Shown here in pieces: positions 27,379 through 35,587 of a DNA stretch of 37,273 bases; position 1 is the first letter of the stretch; each line of letters begins with the position of its first letter. Made by a program: the position numbers and the translations under genes. A model generated the notes under the pieces. That model saw only the letters and a program-made list of their open reading frames with translations. It searched no databases and was not told the DNA's origin. The stretch spans positions 1-37,273 of IMG/VR virus record IMGVR_UViG_3300021961_000267; one strand, written 5' to 3'. The DNA comes from a virus.

Positions 27379-29264
27379 TGAGACTGACAATCAGTTGTCC
27401 GCCAATTTCGGACGTTTTTGCGTATTACACATATATTGAATGCATTGTTCGTACTGCATTAAAGGATCACGAAGTACAATACAATGATCCTATATTTTAT
27501 AGATTCAACTACAACAACATAACTCAGTTTGAGGATACTCTGAATAACACAGATATCCTCATGCTATCATGTTACGTATGGAACTGGGAGCTACAACTAG
27601 CTCTTACTGATTATGCACGACAAGTCAATCCATCTATTAAAATAGTAGCAGGAGGACCTCAAGTTCATGAACCATACTATCATCTTTTCGATCATGTAGT
27701 CAAAGGTGAAGCTGAAGGTGCTGTTGTACAAATAGTTGAAGGTACAGCTCCTCACATTGTTACATCTATTAGAAAGACAGACTTCGAAGTATCTCCTTAT
27801 GTAGAGAACAAAGAGTTTTTATTATCACAAAAGAACGAAGCTGCTAAGAGAGGTATGACTTTAGGAGTAATCTTCGAAGCTAATAGAGGATGTCCATTCG
27901 CTTGTGCGTTTTGTGACTGGGGAAGTGCTACTCAATCTAAAGTACATTATTTTGATATGGATAGAGTTTTTAATGAAATAGATTTTATCACAGATACATT
28001 AGAACCTTCATTCTGGTTTCATGCTGATGCTAATTTTGGAATTACAGATAGAGATCTTGATATCTCTGATCATCTTGTCAAAGCAAAACAGAGATCAGGA
28101 TATCCAAAAGCATTCTTCTATAGTGTATCCAAGAACACATGGCAGAGAAATATACAGATAGCAGAGAAGTTGTGGGATGGTAAATTAATAGACTCATACA
28201 ATGTAGGAGTTCAACATACTGATCCAGAGGTTCTTAAAGTTAATAAAAGAGGTAACATCAAATCGACCTACAATAAAATAGTCGGACAAAGACTAAAAGA
28301 AAAGAACATACCAGTTAACACTCAAATGATATTAGGCATGCCTGGTGATACACCAGACAAGTGGTTTGATTCACTCTGTGAAACATTTGAATGGGGATTC
28401 CACAGTGAGCTAAAAGTGTACTGGTATAATCTACTTCCTAATGCTCCAGCATCTGAACCATCGTACAAACAATTATGGCAAATAAAGACTAAAAAAGTAA
28501 TATACGATCAGTCCAGACTACTTACAGATCCCAATGAATTAATTGATAGAGTTTCTGATATTATTGTATCTACCTCTACGTTTTCAGAAGATGATTGGGT
28601 GACGATGAACGTAGAAACTAGATGGCTCCAAGCATTACATAACTTTGCTTTGGTACGTCAAATTGCTATGTATAAGCGATTTATAGAGGGTGTACCTTAT
28701 AACGTCTTCTATAGAGGATTGATTGACTACATTTCTGAATCTTTAGGTAAACACTTCAATGATCAATATTCGAATTATCTAAGAGAATTGTTAGATCATG
28801 GAGATGGTAAAACTCATGTACGATTTATCTTTGACGATAAGATGGTCAGAGTTGAGCCAGAAGATGTGTTGTTTCTATATCTCCTTAACAACAAGGAAGA
28901 ATTCTATAGATTAGTAAACCAGTTCGTTGGAGATGACGATCTAGTAGAATATCAAAAGAACATTATGCTCGATCTTGATTATAATCCTACACAAGGAAGA
29001 ACTATTAAATTAAATTATGATTACATTAAATTGTTTAAAGATATTGAGAAGGCTTCGTATGTATCTAAACTTAACATACCAATTGAGTACCACACAAATC
29101 AAGATGTGATTGAAGGTTCTACTGAGTTCACTAAAAGTAGAATCATATGGCATAAAGCTAATAATAATGAGAGAAAACTTAATCTTTTTGTTAAATCTGT
29201 ATTAGGTATGATTGACTTTAGAGGAGAGCGTACTCAGTTAAAACATTGGACTAATGTTTCGTAA
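27378..29264 (+). CDS. Radical SAM enzyme with B12-binding-like domain
   Basis: A 628-residue protein. The N-terminal 150 residues look like a Rossmann/cobalamin-binding domain (LMLSCYVWNWELQLALTDYA, IVAGGPQVHE), but no DxHxxG His ligand is visible. The radical SAM cluster is C172-PFA-C176-AF-C179, with FWFHADANFGI and YNVGVQHTDPEVLK as later strand motifs. The long C-terminal extension (residues 350-628) is unusual and not recognised. The substrate may be a peptide or sugar; it follows the 2OG oxygenase at TAATG. The last 31 bases overlap, tail to tail, the opposing gene. Confidence 0.82.
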   Translation: MRLTISCPPISDVFAYYTYIECIVRTALKDHEVQYNDPIFYRFNYNNITQFEDTLNNTDILMLSCYVWNWELQLALTDYARQVNPSIKIVAGGPQVHEPYYHLFDHVVKGEAEGAVVQIVEGTAPHIVTSIRKTDFEVSPYVENKEFLLSQKNEAAKRGMTLGVIFEANRGCPFACAFCDWGSATQSKVHYFDMDRVFNEIDFITDTLEPSFWFHADANFGITDRDLDISDHLVKAKQRSGYPKAFFYSVSKNTWQRNIQIAEKLWDGKLIDSYNVGVQHTDPEVLKVNKRGNIKSTYNKIVGQRLKEKNIPVNTQMILGMPGDTPDKWFDSLCETFEWGFHSELKVYWYNLLPNAPASEPSYKQLWQIKTKKVIYDQSRLLTDPNELIDRVSDIIVSTSTFSEDDWVTMNVETRWLQALHNFALVRQIAMYKRFIEGVPYNVFYRGLIDYISESLGKHFNDQYSNYLRELLDHGDGKTHVRFIFDDKMVRVEPEDVLFLYLLNNKEEFYRLVNQFVGDDDLVEYQKNIMLDLDYNPTQGRTIKLNYDYIKLFKDIEKASYVSKLNIPIEYHTNQDVIEGSTEFTKSRIIWHKANNNERKLNLFVKSVLGMIDFRGERTQLKHWTNVS

Positions 29265-29725
29265 GGAGTCTCAAGATATGCTTTACGAAGTAGAATTCTT
29301 TCTCTACCGTCTCCAATAGCTTGATGTGGCATTTTAGAATTAGTTAATGCTATTTTGTATTTTACTGATTCCAATAATTGCTTTTCTTCATTATAAAAAC
29401 CTATAGACTGATCTCCCTCTATTACTACAGCAATCCATGCATGAGAGTCAGGATCTCTGTGAATAGGAAGTTTACTTTCACCAGGAAATACATGAATAGC
29501 AGGCAACCTGTGCTGCTCTGGCAATCCATATTTAAGATCTAATCTTTTGAACAAATCTTGACAAGGACCATACGGATGTCCAGCTAAATCATATCTAACT
29601 GTACCACCATACTTAGACCACAATTGTACACCTTCATTATTTTCTGTTATTTGTTTGCATTGCAATCTTAATTCAGATATATCATATTCTATAAACTCAT
29701 CAAGCAGTAATATATTCTTTATCAT
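29234..29725 (-). CDS. 2OG-Fe(II)-type hydroxylase-like protein (active-looking copy)
   Basis: A 163-residue protein from ATG 29725 (AGGAGAG upstream; the frame is open to 29764). Cupin ligands appear as H-R-D in LPIHRDPDSH and as the second His of SKMPHQAIGDG, with the Arg of RERILLRKAY. The fold resembles short aspartyl/asparaginyl-hydroxylase-like enzymes. It is the paralogue of the shorter, altered protein at 30469-30852. The start overlaps the resolvase gene by 26 bases; the stop overlaps the opposing radical SAM gene. Substrate unknown. Confidence 0.65.
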   Translation of the reverse strand: MIKNILLLDEFIEYDISELRLQCKQITENNEGVQLWSKYGGTVRYDLAGHPYGPCQDLFKRLDLKYGLPEQHRLPAIHVFPGESKLPIHRDPDSHAWIAVVIEGDQSIGFYNEEKQLLESVKYKIALTNSKMPHQAIGDGRERILLRKAYLETPYETLVQCFN

Positions 29726-30311
29726 TAAATCTCTCCTGTATGATAGGACAATCCACTTCGTCAAGATTATTTAAACCCCACTCTAATATATAGAAACTAT
29801 CTACAATATCACTAATAGGATTGTCACCTGTGTAGCTCATCACCTGTTGAACATCTACTCCAGTATAAGTCAAAAAATGGTCAAGCATCTTTTTCTTATT
29901 AGCATTACCTTTGCCAGTAGCATACTTTTTAATTACTGTAGGTGGAATTGTGTAGTAAGGTATGTCTCTTCGGTACAGAGATTGTTTAAGAATGCCTGTG
30001 TTTTCTCCAATATGAAAAACTCTACCTTGAGCTCCGAACGCATAGTCTTCCATGAATACACACTCGACATCATAACTTTTAATTATGTCCATAGCCCATC
30101 TACAGATATAATTATATCTCTGAATACCATATAGTTCTGGAAGATATCTACCGAAGAACAAGAATGGCTCGTGCCAATATTCTTCTGCAAGAGTCTTTTT
30201 TTGTGTTAGGAAGTGAACGTCATAATTGTCTTCAACCTTTATACAGATCGAAGGACTAGTTGTACTGTAATCTATACCAGCAAAATTAATCGTATTTGTT
30301 TTCCCAGTCAT
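29700..30311 (-). CDS. RuvC-like Holliday-junction resolvase
   Basis: A 203-residue RNase H-fold nuclease (ATG 30311; upstream in-frame ATGs exist within the zinc-ribbon gene). The acidic residues of the RuvC active site are at GIDYSTTSP near residue 12, MEDYAF near 87, and DIVDSFYILEW near 170, with TGKGNANKKKM as the lysine-rich DNA-binding segment. Phages use such enzymes to resolve recombination or packaging branches, as T4 endonuclease VII does. The gene overlaps the zinc-ribbon gene by 26 bases. Confidence 0.75.
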   Translation of the reverse strand: MTGKTNTINFAGIDYSTTSPSICIKVEDNYDVHFLTQKKTLAEEYWHEPFLFFGRYLPELYGIQRYNYICRWAMDIIKSYDVECVFMEDYAFGAQGRVFHIGENTGILKQSLYRRDIPYYTIPPTVIKKYATGKGNANKKKMLDHFLTYTGVDVQQVMSYTGDNPISDIVDSFYILEWGLNNLDEVDCPIIQERFNDKEYITA

Positions 30312-30468
30312 CATCGTAGTCATCTTCATCATCGTCTTCATCCTCTAATTCTGAGCCACAAAAAGGACAAAACCATACTTCATCGTTTCCTTTACTGGGA
30401 TACTCAAATGTAGTAATATCAAATTCTGCATCACACTTGGTGCATACGTAACCTTCTTCTTCGTCCAT
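30286..30468 (-). CDS. Small zinc-ribbon protein with acidic tail
   Basis: A 60-residue protein: C-x2-C (CTKCDAEF, residues 9-12) and C-x2-C (FCPFCGSEL, residues 34-37) form one zinc ribbon, followed by a tail ELEDEDDDEDDYDDDW of nearly pure acidic residues. Acidic tails often bind DNA-binding proteins or mimic DNA. It starts one base after the stop of the preceding gene, with AGGTT upstream. Confidence 0.68.
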   Translation of the reverse strand: MDEEEGYVCTKCDAEFDITTFEYPSKGNDEVWFCPFCGSELEDEDDDEDDYDDDWENKYD

Positions 30469-30852
30469 TTAACCTCCTAGTATAATACTTTTTGCTTTTT
30501 CATATGGAATATCATAATATTGTTTCAACAGAACTCTATCAGATCCTTGATGTCCTTCAACTACAATACCTACCCAAGTAGAATCCGATTGGTCTGGTGT
30601 TTGATCATCTTTATCAAATCTCCGATATATAGGTAATCTGTTACCATCCTCACAATATTTTTCTAGATTATACTTCTTTGTAAAGTCATTAAAAAGATTC
30701 CAACCATACATTCCTACTATAGCTGGAATTTGTTTTTCATCAGTAGACGGTTTGTATAGTCTTTTGGCTAGTTTATAATCTTGAATAAGACTATCTCTAT
30801 CATATTTAATATACTTATGAAGATTGTTAAGCCCAGACGTCTGACCAGTCAC
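30469..30852 (-). CDS. Degenerate paralogue of the 29234-29725 hydroxylase
   Basis: A 127-residue protein whose best start is GTG 30852 with AAAGGAG nine bases upstream (the frame runs on to 30918, inside nrdB). It aligns with the hydroxylase at 29234-29725: IPAI, LPIYRRFD against LPIHRDPD, WVGIVVEGHQ against WIAVVIEGDQ, then RVLLKQYYDIPYE against RILLRKAYLETPYE. It lacks about 40 residues between the last two and so loses the second His, and has Tyr and Arg where the first His and Asp were. It should not bind iron. It may be a decaying copy or a non-catalytic partner. Confidence 0.6.
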   Translation of the reverse strand: MTGQTSGLNNLHKYIKYDRDSLIQDYKLAKRLYKPSTDEKQIPAIVGMYGWNLFNDFTKKYNLEKYCEDGNRLPIYRRFDKDDQTPDQSDSTWVGIVVEGHQGSDRVLLKQYYDIPYEKAKSIILGG

Positions 30853-31792
30853 CTGTGAGAGCTCCTTTTGCGTAATCGGTTGCACGGTTCTCAAAAAAGT
30901 TAGTGTGCGTAGGAGCATTGATCATTTCTTCAACCCATGGTAATGGGTTCTTCTTGACCTTAAAGATTCCCCTCATACCCAAACTTATTAACCGTCTATC
31001 TGCTATATATCTAATATACTCTTTGACCTCATAATCACGCAAACCTTCTACTTTACCCATCTTAAATGCTAGGTCTACAAACTTATCTTCTAGCTCTACC
31101 ATCTTCTCTGCGATAGTATAAATCTCTGACTTTGTCTCATCGTTCCATATCTCTAGATTCTCTTCAACATATGTTCTGAATAGCTTGATGATCCCTTCAG
31201 CATGCTGAGTCTCATCTACAATAGACCAAGTTACTATCTGTCCCATACCCTTCATCTTACCATGACGAGGGAAGTTCAGTAGCATAATGAATGAAGAGAA
31301 CAACGCAAGTCCTTCAGTAAATGCACTAATAGCTGCCATCTTAACTGGTAGAGGAGCTCCGTTGTCTACTTTATTAAGGAAGTACTCATGCTTTTCTCTC
31401 ATAGCATCGTACTCTAAGAATTCGTTATATGTTGAGTCAGGCATACCTAGTGACTCAATAAGATGTGAGTATGCTGCAATGTGAAGAGCTTCACGAGCAG
31501 CGAAACCAGTAAGCATCATACGTACTTCTGGTTGAGGAAATTGTGGCAGGTAGTTTTTAACATACCCACCTGCCACGTCAATATCCGATTGTGTAAAGAA
31601 CCGGAAGATGTTTGTAAGAAAGTATTTCTCTTCTGTTGTCAGTCGAGTCTTCCAATCCTTAACATCTTCCAGCATCGGTACTTCTGTATGAAGCCAGTGA
31701 GACTGCTCATGCTTCAGCCACGCGTCATATGCCCAAGGGTAATGAAACGGTTTAAAATAATCTCGAGAGTCTTGTAGCTTCAATTTACTCAT
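30827..31792 (-). CDS. nrdB: Class I ribonucleotide reductase small subunit
   Basis: A 321-residue beta subunit that generates the radical for NrdA. ATG 31792 is the start (TAATG with the membrane gene); the frame is open to 31819. Metal ligands appear as the Asp of FTQSDIDVAGG, E and H of REALHIAAYSH and EDKF/VDETQHAEG further on; the Tyr of EALHIAAY corresponds to the radical tyrosine Y122 of E. coli. Compared with E. coli NrdB (376 aa) it is short. It is separated from nrdA by four genes, unlike the adjacent pair of many phages. Confidence 0.9.
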   Translation of the reverse strand: MSKLKLQDSRDYFKPFHYPWAYDAWLKHEQSHWLHTEVPMLEDVKDWKTRLTTEEKYFLTNIFRFFTQSDIDVAGGYVKNYLPQFPQPEVRMMLTGFAAREALHIAAYSHLIESLGMPDSTYNEFLEYDAMREKHEYFLNKVDNGAPLPVKMAAISAFTEGLALFSSFIMLLNFPRHGKMKGMGQIVTWSIVDETQHAEGIIKLFRTYVEENLEIWNDETKSEIYTIAEKMVELEDKFVDLAFKMGKVEGLRDYEVKEYIRYIADRRLISLGMRGIFKVKKNPLPWVEEMINAPTHTNFFENRATDYAKGALTGDWSDVWA

Positions 31793-31953
31793 TACTTTTC
31801 CTTTTTCCAGAGTGTCCATGCACCATACACGATGGCACCATAGGCTACGAATTTAGCTAGAGGGCCTAGAATAATAAACGCTCCTCCAGCTGCGATCAAC
31901 GCAATTCCGTCCCAGGACGTACGTTCTTTTACACGATCTTTTAACCAGCTCAT
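31792..31953 (-). CDS. 53-residue membrane protein
   Basis: ATG 31953 overlaps the preceding stop as ATGA and its TAA overlaps the nrdB start as TAATG. The product begins MSWLKDRVKERTSWDG and then has two short hydrophobic stretches: IALIAAGGAFIILGPLA and VAYGAIVYGAWTLW, with a KKEK tail. Small proteins with a WLKDR.KERTSWDG start occur in marine T4-like phages, as I recall. Membrane orientation with both basic ends inside is likely. Function unknown. Confidence 0.68.
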   Translation of the reverse strand: MSWLKDRVKERTSWDGIALIAAGGAFIILGPLAKFVAYGAIVYGAWTLWKKEK

Positions 31954-32213
31954 TTCTTTTCCTCAGCTGTAGCAGGAGCTGCTGGGGCAGCTGGTGCGGG
32001 AGCAGCTACAGGAGCTACTGGAGCAGGAGCAGGAGCTGCTGGGGCAGCTGGTGCTGGAGCGGTTGGTGTTGCAGCAGATGATGCAGATCCATCATTGTTC
32101 TCCAGTGTTGGAGCTTCAACTGTAAGAGTGCCTAGAATTGCACCTCTTCCGAGATACAAACCTACTGCTACAATCACAATTATAGCTGCAATGATTTTGT
32201 TACGCTTAGACAT
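31950..32213 (-). CDS. Membrane-anchored Pro/Ala-rich protein
   Basis: An 87-residue protein: cytoplasmic MSKRNK, one membrane helix IIAAIIVIVAVGLYLG, a short linker ending ENNDGSASSA, then a low-complexity tail of alternating Pro and Ala ending in EEKK. The repeat is made of GCTGGA/GCAGCT-type codons between 31966 and 32060. This resembles TolA/TonB-like or spanin-like extended spacers that reach across the periplasm. ATGA-coupled to the next gene. Confidence 0.65.
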   Translation of the reverse strand: MSKRNKIIAAIIVIVAVGLYLGRGAILGTLTVEAPTLENNDGSASSAATPTAPAPAAPAAPAPAPVAPVAAPAPAAPAAPATAEEKK

Positions 32214-32487
32214 TTTTTTCTAACTCCTTGATTCTGGACTCAAGCTCGTCAATTTTTTTGGTGATTTTTGGATACTTCTTTCTCCAAGAATCTTCTGGTT
32301 GCTCGAGCCAAGTCCATCCGAATTTAGCAACCAGAGTGTCTAAGAACTTATCCAATTGTGCATAAGCCCATAGACCCGCTTTGGTATCTTTGAAGTATGC
32401 CAAGAACGCAGCACCTACCAAAGAACCTAATATAGCTGTCCAGATCCACAATGTGTCTCCGAACATTCTGTCGATCATTTCCCACAT
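32206..32487 (-). CDS. Membrane protein with C-terminal coiled coil
   Basis: A 93-residue protein from ATG 32487, just after the lipase stop (TGATATG) with AGGAAC upstream; the frame is open to 32505. It has an N-terminal acidic helix (MWEMIDRMFGD), one hydrophobic helix TLWIWTAILGSLVGAAFLAYF, a tryptophan-rich middle (GWTWLEQPEDSWRKKYP) and a charged coiled-coil end KIDELESRIKELEKN. Similar proteins occur in T4-like marine phages. Holin-like topology is possible but unproven. Confidence 0.65.
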   Translation of the reverse strand: MWEMIDRMFGDTLWIWTAILGSLVGAAFLAYFKDTKAGLWAYAQLDKFLDTLVAKFGWTWLEQPEDSWRKKYPKITKKIDELESRIKELEKNV

Positions 32488-32488
32488 A

Positions 32489-33232
32489 TCAATAGTTCCT
32501 ATCATCTATTTTGGTACCATTGACATAGTTGACCATTGAATGATCGCCAAAACCATCAAATAATTTAAACTTTTTCCAAGAGGCTACTCTTCCTCTCCAC
32601 TTATCTTTTATTCTCTGCCATGTAGTCATCTTTCTGTACTGACCTCTGGCATTGATATAACATAGTTCACCATGATGTTTGTAGAATAAGAACGAAGGTG
32701 GTACTGTTGGTACTACATCATTGTTGTTTACAAACCTATAATGTTTTACTTCACCACAATTATTAAGGAATTTTCTTGTCCCTACTCTAGGTGAACCAAA
32801 CGTATACAATCCATCTACAGATTGTTTTAGTCTAGCTGCACATATAGTAGCCATTGCTCCCCCTAACGAGTGACCACAAATGAATAAGTCATGTTTAGAT
32901 GGGTCGTACAGATTTCTCATCCAATCTGTAATCTCATCCCACAACTTCTCTAACTCTCTCTGGAACCCCATGTGAACCAATCCACCAATTACAGATGGTC
33001 TTGGAAATGCATTAAGATCAGCTGCAAGATCAGAGATCTCTTTGGGTTCTGTTCCTCTAAATGCTATGACCACAGTGTTCTGATTCCATCCTATATGACA
33101 TTGAGCTCCATCGTCTTCAAAAAATTTGTGATTGTTATATCCAAACTTAGCAAAGACAGTCTTTGCTTCTTGATCGAGATATGCTGCTTGTGCAAGCTGA
33201 GCCATCTCGTGTGCTCTTTCGAAATGTGACAT
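32489..33232 (-). CDS. Class 3 lipase-like alpha/beta hydrolase
   Basis: A 247-residue lipase of the fungal lipase (class 3) family. The nucleophile is S122 in GHSLGG; the triad is completed by D172 (NNNDVVPTVPP) and H231 (FGDHSM). VVIAFRGTE (near 54-62) provides the oxyanion region. No signal peptide is visible, so it acts in the cytoplasm unless released by a holin. Its location with three membrane-type genes is suggestive of a lysis or membrane-remodelling group. Substrate is probably a phospholipid or glyceride ester (inference). Confidence 0.85.
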   Translation of the reverse strand: MSHFERAHEMAQLAQAAYLDQEAKTVFAKFGYNNHKFFEDDGAQCHIGWNQNTVVIAFRGTEPKEISDLAADLNAFPRPSVIGGLVHMGFQRELEKLWDEITDWMRNLYDPSKHDLFICGHSLGGAMATICAARLKQSVDGLYTFGSPRVGTRKFLNNCGEVKHYRFVNNNDVVPTVPPSFLFYKHHGELCYINARGQYRKMTTWQRIKDKWRGRVASWKKFKLFDGFGDHSMVNYVNGTKIDDRNY

Positions 33233-33247
33233 ACTGCCTCCGTGATA

Positions 33248-35038
33248 TTATCCTTCGCATGCCAAACACTCCTCACCTTGCGCAATTTGAACCATATCTA
33301 ATTGCTTAATAATTTCTCGTTCAATTTGTTTCGATACCTTATCAGCCTTTCCGATCTTCTCGCTTCTACAATAATACATTGTCTTCAAGCCTTGTTTCCA
33401 CGCCATGAAGTGAATGGCATGCAAATACTTTATATTGGCATTTGGACGAAAGAAAACGTTGAGTGATTGTGCCTGATCTATATATTCTTGTCGATCTGAA
33501 GCATGTTCAATCACCCAACGTTGATCTATCTCCATAGCTGTTTTATAGACATCCTTCTCATAATCATTAAGACATTTCAGATGTTGTACTGATCCATCAT
33601 TAGCTATGATCGTAGACCATATCTTATCATAATCTAAACTTGGATCTTCATCACATTTTTTCTTCAATAGAATATCTAAAAATTTATTTTTGTTGAGGTA
33701 CGACCCGCTGATCGTGTCTTGCCTGTATGCGTTCGCTCTCCATGGTTCAATCGAAGGACTCGTATTGCCCATGATGATAGACGATGACGCATTAGGAGCA
33801 ACAGCGATAACATGACTACAACGCACTCCATACCCTTGTGCGTCAGGAGCTTCCCCACGTACCTTAGCCAGCTCTCGGTTTGCATTGTCCAAACCTTCCC
33901 TAATATGTTTAAAGATGATTTTATTGCGTGACTTCGCAATAGCTGATTCCCATGGCAGGTTCCTTTTTTGTAGGTATGCATGGAAACCTAGCGCACCAAC
34001 TCCAACAGATCTTTCTCTCATGGCACTATATCGGGCACGTGAAATTGCATCTGGTGCGTGATTAATAAATGTCTGTAGTACATTATCTAACATCTCTAGT
34101 ACATCATGTAAGAACTGAGGATCTTGTGACCACTCATCATAGTACTCGAGATTCAAACTTGATAAGCAACAAACAGCTGTTCTGTCTCCGTTTGTTGGTA
34201 GAATAATTTCCGAACATAAGTTAGATTGATTTACTGTTAATCCTTGATCCTTTAACCACTGTGGTAGGTGTTTATTTGACGTATCAATGAAGTGTAGATA
34301 GGGTTCACCCGTTTGCATCCTCATCTCTATAATACGTTGCCATAGATCAATAGCGGACACAGTTTCTCTAACTTCGCCTGTGTGTGGATCTTTTAATTCC
34401 CATGAGTCTACTGCATTAGGATCTGTCATGCAGCTTTCAATGATTCTCATAAAGTCGTCGGTTATATTGATCCCGTGGTGCATGTTAAGACAGCGGAAGT
34501 TTTGGTCACCTGTTGGCTTTCGCATTTCGAGAAATAGAAGTATATCAGGATGATCAATATTAAGATATGCAGCATAACTGCCCCTACGAGTACGACCTTG
34601 ACGATAAGCCAAAGAGCTGGCATCATACATTTTAAGATGAGGCATAACCCCAGTAGACTTGTCATCAGCAGAGCGAATACCAAAACCGATACCAACACCA
34701 CCTCCCATCATAGATAACCAATTTGTTTCTGATAGGTTCTCAACTAGACCTTCAGCTGTATCATTTATATAATTTAAATAACAAGAGATAGGAAGACCAC
34801 GCTTAGACCGTCCATATGAAAGAACAGGAGTCGAATAGCTCAACCAATGTTTAGAGCTATACTCATACAACCTTTGTGCATGATCGGGATTACTACCAAA
34901 TGCCTTAGAGACATACGCAAATCGCTCTTGTGGACTGGTCTCGCCATCCATCATGTACGATTCTTTTAATCGTTTGATACCCAGCTGATCAAATAAACTG
35001 TCTCTGTTAGGATCTATAGTAATTCCGTGTGCTTCCAT
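33248..35038 (-). CDS. nrdA: Class I ribonucleotide reductase large subunit, no ATP-cone
   Basis: A 596-residue alpha subunit that reduces ribonucleotides to deoxyribonucleotides with NrdB. C86 (PISCYLN), the NLCSEI active-site motif (N-x-C-x-E), CCLSSLN with the paired cysteine, and TMYYCRSEK with the radical-transfer YY are all seen. The redox tail CLACEG ends the protein with its Cys pair. At 596 residues it lacks the N-terminal ATP-cone of E. coli NrdA (761 residues), so allosteric activity control by dATP should be missing. ATG 35038 has GGAGAC upstream; upstream is a P4H-like dioxygenase. Confidence 0.92.
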   Translation of the reverse strand: MEAHGITIDPNRDSLFDQLGIKRLKESYMMDGETSPQERFAYVSKAFGSNPDHAQRLYEYSSKHWLSYSTPVLSYGRSKRGLPISCYLNYINDTAEGLVENLSETNWLSMMGGGVGIGFGIRSADDKSTGVMPHLKMYDASSLAYRQGRTRRGSYAAYLNIDHPDILLFLEMRKPTGDQNFRCLNMHHGINITDDFMRIIESCMTDPNAVDSWELKDPHTGEVRETVSAIDLWQRIIEMRMQTGEPYLHFIDTSNKHLPQWLKDQGLTVNQSNLCSEIILPTNGDRTAVCCLSSLNLEYYDEWSQDPQFLHDVLEMLDNVLQTFINHAPDAISRARYSAMRERSVGVGALGFHAYLQKRNLPWESAIAKSRNKIIFKHIREGLDNANRELAKVRGEAPDAQGYGVRCSHVIAVAPNASSSIIMGNTSPSIEPWRANAYRQDTISGSYLNKNKFLDILLKKKCDEDPSLDYDKIWSTIIANDGSVQHLKCLNDYEKDVYKTAMEIDQRWVIEHASDRQEYIDQAQSLNVFFRPNANIKYLHAIHFMAWKQGLKTMYYCRSEKIGKADKVSKQIEREIIKQLDMVQIAQGEECLACEG

Positions 35039-35047
35039 TAATGTCTC

Positions 35048-35587
35048 CTACTCGTTCTTGTAATGCATATATGTGGATAGTAAGTATTTGGTTCCCTTAA
35101 ACAATTTGGTCCCTTCGTGAGGGAACATCCACATAGGTGGAAACATTACACACTTACCTGTTGTTGCTTGTATAACTTCATCAAATCTATTATGTTTAAA
35201 TCTGGTACTTCCGCCATCTGGCTCATTGAGATACCAAAATATTCCAAGCGCTCGAATCGCTGATGAATGACTATTAACATCTACATGCTTTTCGAACCAA
35301 TCACCTTGTTCCGCATCATATTTTTTGATTCGTGGATTCTCTACACCAGAACAATTATTTAATACATCTCTAAATAATGATACTTTTTCAGCATATAATT
35401 CTACCGCTTGAATAGTTTGGTCAATTACTTGTTTATGTAAATCTCCTTGTGGTATAACTAGTTGAGTAAACCTCGGTTTATCTTCATATCGTTCATGATT
35501 ATCTTTGTTATTTTCAAATAGATCAACTAGATCTTTGCATAATTCTTCACTTAAAAAATCTTTTACTGTTACTATAAATTCACTCAT
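35048..35587 (-). CDS. Prolyl 4-hydroxylase-like 2OG-Fe(II) oxygenase
   Basis: A 179-residue 2-oxoglutarate/Fe(II) dioxygenase of the prolyl 4-hydroxylase family, common in T4-like marine phages. The jelly-roll ligands are H-x-D in FEKHVDVNSH, His in MFPHEGTKLFKG, and Lys in the same segment for 2OG. GIFWYLNEPDGGSTRF is the typical middle strand. I chose ATG 35587; ATG 35596 is an alternative. It overlaps thyX by 8 bases. It may hydroxylate a phage or host protein. Confidence 0.82.
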   Translation of the reverse strand: MSEFIVTVKDFLSEELCKDLVDLFENNKDNHERYEDKPRFTQLVIPQGDLHKQVIDQTIQAVELYAEKVSLFRDVLNNCSGVENPRIKKYDAEQGDWFEKHVDVNSHSSAIRALGIFWYLNEPDGGSTRFKHNRFDEVIQATTGKCVMFPPMWMFPHEGTKLFKGTKYLLSTYMHYKNE

